Assembly: GCF_029081005.1 (NCBI RefSeq)
Contig: NZ_JAJQTQ010000033.1
Span: 1-36,352, forward strand
Source: Halomonas elongata
GTDB taxonomy: Bacteria > Pseudomonadota > Gammaproteobacteria > Pseudomonadales > Halomonadaceae
Reading direction: 5' to 3'
Length of the DNA: 36,352 bases
In this document: positions 34,004 to 36,352 of the stretch, piece by piece
Numbering within the stretch: position 1 is the stretch's first letter
Layout of the letters: the number at the start of each line of letters is the position of its first letter
The notes under the pieces: generated by a model
Told to the model about the DNA's origin: nothing
What the model saw: only the letters and a program-made list of their open reading frames with translations
The model's database searches: none
Position numbers and translations under genes: made by a program

Positions 34004-36208
34004 CTACAAAGGGGTCAACTTGGCGAAGCCGAGCACGAGCCACTTGTCACCCTCTCCCTCGAAGCTGACCTGGACCCGGGCGCGCTCGCCCTCGCCTTCG
34101 GCGTTGAGGATCACACCCTCGCCGAAGACGGGATGACTGACGCGCTGGCCGAGTGACAGCGACGGTAGATCCGCGCCGCCTTCGACGCCGTTCTGCTGCA
34201 GGTTCGGCGTGGGGCGCGAGGTGGTGACGGGTCGCGAGATCTGGCCACGCAGCCTGACCTCTTCCATGAAGCCTTCGGGCACCTCGCGCAGGAAGCGCGA
34301 GGGCCGCTGGAAGGTTTCCTTGCCATGCAGCCGACGCAGCTCGGCATGGGTGAGGTAGAGTTTCTTCATGGCTCGCGTCATGCCGACGTAGCAGAGCCGC
34401 CGCTCCTCTTCGAGACGCCCGGGTTCTTCCATCGACATCTTGTGCGGGAAGAGGCCTTCCTCGACACCGGCCATGAATACCACGGGAAACTCCAGGCCCT
34501 TGGCCGAATGCAGCGTCATCAGCTGCACGCAATCCTCGAACTCGTCGGCTTCGTGATCGCCGGCATTGAGCGCTGCCTCGGCCAGGAAGGCTTCCAGAGC
34601 GGCCATGCCTTCGCCGGCTTCCACGCCTTCGAAGGCCTCGCTCTGGGTGAAGGCTTTGGCCGCCGTGACCAGTTCCTCCAGGTTTTCGACCCGAGCCTGG
34701 CCCTTCTCGCCCTTTTCGTTGCGGTGATGCTCGACGAGCCCGGTGCGTGCGTTGACGTGATCGATGATATCGTGGAGCGACAGCCCCGACGCCTCGTTGT
34801 CGAGCTGTTCGATCAGGTCGGCGAAGGCCTGCAACGACGAGACGGCACGACCTCGCAGGCTGCCGTCCGAGGTGGCATCGTGCAGGGCCTGCCAGAGCGA
34901 ATCGCCGGTCTGGCGGGCCCGGTTGCGCAGGGTCTCGACCGTACGGGTACCGATGCCACGGGCCGGCACATTGATCACCCGCTCCAGGGAAGCGTCGTCG
35001 TCACGATTGAGCAGCAGGCGCAGATAGGCCAGGGCGTTCTTGATCTCCAGGCGCTCGTAGAAACGCTGGCCGCCATAGATCCGGTAAGGCACGCCCTGGC
35101 GAATCAGCGTCTCCTCGATGACCCGTGACTGCGCGTTGGAACGATAAAGAATGGCGATCTCGCGACGATTGACGCCTTCCTCGACGCGCTCGCGAATGGT
35201 GTCGACGATGTAACGCGCCTCGTCGAGGTCATTGAAGCCGCCATACACCGAGATGGGCTCGCCTCGGTCCCCTGCCGTCCACAACTCTTTGCCCATGCGT
35301 TCGGCGTTGTAGCGAATCAGGGCGTTGGCGGCATCGAGGATCACGCTGGTAGAGCGATAATTCTGCTCCAGGCGCACCAGCCTGGTGTCCGGGAATTCCT
35401 TTTCGAAGCGACGGATATTCTCGATGCGCGCCCCGCGCCAGCCATAGATCGACTGGTCGTCATCGCCGACCACGGTCATCGGCGTACGCATGCCGGTGAG
35501 CAGCTTCAGCCAGGCATACTGCAGCGTATTGGTGTCCTGGAACTCGTCGACCAGCACATGGCCGAAACGCTCCTGGTAGTGGGCCAGCAGGGCGGGATTG
35601 TCGCGCAGCAGCTCGAGGCTGCGCAGCAGCAGTTCGCCGAAATCGACCAGGCCGCCGCGTTCGCAGGTCAACTGATAACGCTCGTACAGCTCGACCATCT
35701 GCGACAGGTAGGCATCGCCATGGGCATCCACCTGATGGGGGCGCAAGCCCTCTTCCTTGCACCCCGAGATGAAGGACTGCACCTGACGCGGCGGGTAACG
35801 CTCGTCGTCGATGTTGTAATCCTTGAGCAGACGCTTGATGAGGCGAAGTTGGTCGTCGCTGTCGATGATCTGGAAATGCTGCGGCAAACGGGCATCCTGC
35901 CAGTGGGTGCGCAACAGGCGGTGGGCAATGGAATGGAAAGTGCCCACCCAGACATGTCGCAGCGAAATGCCCAGCAAGGCCTCGAGGCGCGTGCGCATCT
36001 CCCGGGCCGCCTTGTTGGTGAAGGTCACCGCCAGCACGGCGTAGGGCGAAAGCCCCTCGGCCTGCATCAGCCAGGCGATACGATGCACCAGAACCCGCGT
36101 CTTGCCCGAGCCCGCGCCGGCCAGTACCAGCATGTTGCCCTGGGGAGCACTGACGGCCTCGCGCTGGGCCGGATTCATTTGATCGAGGATCGCCGTGACG
36201 TCGTCCAT
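34004..36208 (-). CDS. uvrD: DNA helicase II UvrD
   Basis: 734 aa, matching UvrD in length (E. coli 720). All superfamily 1A motifs are visible: Q motif and Walker A (LNPAQ-type MNPAQREAVSAP, GAGSGKT at about residues 31-37), Ia (AVTFTNKAAREM), Walker B VDEFQDTN, III (VVGDDDQSIYGWRGA), IV (LEQNYRS), V (LMTLHSAKGLEFPVVF) and VI (LCYVGMTRAMKKLYL). The C-terminal Tudor-like region (GQRVSHPVFGEGVIL) binds RNA polymerase in relatives. It unwinds DNA 3' to 5' in nucleotide-excision and mismatch repair. It is unrelated in function to the T6SS island and marks its boundary. Confidence 0.97.
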   Translation of the reverse strand: MDDVTAILDQMNPAQREAVSAPQGNMLVLAGAGSGKTRVLVHRIAWLMQAEGLSPYAVLAVTFTNKAAREMRTRLEALLGISLRHVWVGTFHSIAHRLLRTHWQDARLPQHFQIIDSDDQLRLIKRLLKDYNIDDERYPPRQVQSFISGCKEEGLRPHQVDAHGDAYLSQMVELYERYQLTCERGGLVDFGELLLRSLELLRDNPALLAHYQERFGHVLVDEFQDTNTLQYAWLKLLTGMRTPMTVVGDDDQSIYGWRGARIENIRRFEKEFPDTRLVRLEQNYRSTSVILDAANALIRYNAERMGKELWTAGDRGEPISVYGGFNDLDEARYIVDTIRERVEEGVNRREIAILYRSNAQSRVIEETLIRQGVPYRIYGGQRFYERLEIKNALAYLRLLLNRDDDASLERVINVPARGIGTRTVETLRNRARQTGDSLWQALHDATSDGSLRGRAVSSLQAFADLIEQLDNEASGLSLHDIIDHVNARTGLVEHHRNEKGEKGQARVENLEELVTAAKAFTQSEAFEGVEAGEGMAALEAFLAEAALNAGDHEADEFEDCVQLMTLHSAKGLEFPVVFMAGVEEGLFPHKMSMEEPGRLEEERRLCYVGMTRAMKKLYLTHAELRRLHGKETFQRPSRFLREVPEGFMEEVRLRGQISRPVTTSRPTPNLQQNGVEGGADLPSLSLGQRVSHPVFGEGVILNAEGEGERARVQVSFEGEGDKWLVLGFAKLTPL

Positions 36209-36254
36209 GGGGAAGGCATCGCTGCTCGGAAAATGGAGCGACAGCTTACCATAC

Positions 36255-36352
36255 GCTGGAAGCTGGAAGCTGGAAGCTGGACGCTGGACGCTGGACGCTG
36301 GACGCTGGACGCTGGACGCTGGACGCTGGACGCTGGACGCTGGACGCTGGAC
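36255..36352. repeat. Heptanucleotide tandem array, GCTGGAA then GCTGGAC
   Basis: Three GCTGGAA units (36255-36275) are followed by eleven GCTGGAC units reaching the window end, so the array probably continues. GCTGGAA is the complement of the CTTCCAG unit at 106-126. It starts 46 bp upstream of the uvrD ATG. Confidence 0.95.

Overview
The window looks like chromosome of a high-GC gammaproteobacterium, most likely Halomonas or a close relative in the Halomonadaceae. This rests on overall protein character, a long PstA with a large soluble insertion, the ubiC-ubiA-phoB-phoR order and the intergenic heptanucleotide arrays. Genus is inference; no rRNA or tRNA gene is present to confirm it.

Region 1 (1-7 kb) holds housekeeping genes: a LysR-type regulator divergent from an FMN/FAD quinone-reductase-like gene, a YccS-type FUSC membrane protein, a small SCP2-like protein, HU, and a rubredoxin-reductase-like FAD enzyme. 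Region 2 (6.6-17 kb) combines the first two ubiquinone steps (ubiC, ubiA) with the phosphate module. phoB-phoR lie on the plus strand and pstS-pstC-pstA-pstB-phoU on the minus strand, with cysZ between. Pho boxes with an 11-bp period are visible before phoB and before pstC, but none before pstS. A YciA-like thioesterase and an orphan TRAP substrate-binding protein follow.

Region 3 (18.9-33.9 kb) is an auxiliary type VI secretion (T6SS) island, all on the minus strand and read from right to left. The order is hcp, vgrG, DUF4123 adaptor, two tandem DUF3304 immunity-like genes, a Tle1-like lipase effector, a small unknown gene, a broken membrane immunity-like gene (copy B), a vgrG remnant, a second DUF4123 adaptor, a large MIX effector, a second broken membrane immunity-like gene (copy A) and a further broken small gene. 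No T6SS sheath, baseplate or membrane-complex gene is present, so the products must use an apparatus encoded elsewhere. Many neighbours overlap by ATGA, indicating translational coupling. The hcp leader carries a sigma-54-type -24/-12 element preceded by three iterated palindromes, which would make the island enhancer-controlled. uvrD closes the window.

The points most worth following are the hcp sigma-54/enhancer arrangement; a Tle1-like effector whose nucleophile-elbow serine is aspartate; two paralogous immunity-like genes whose frames both break in homopolymer runs at the same TM1-TM2 junction; a vgrG remnant that keeps a variable cysteine tail coupled to its own DUF4123 gene; and four arrays of related 7-bp repeats abutting genes.
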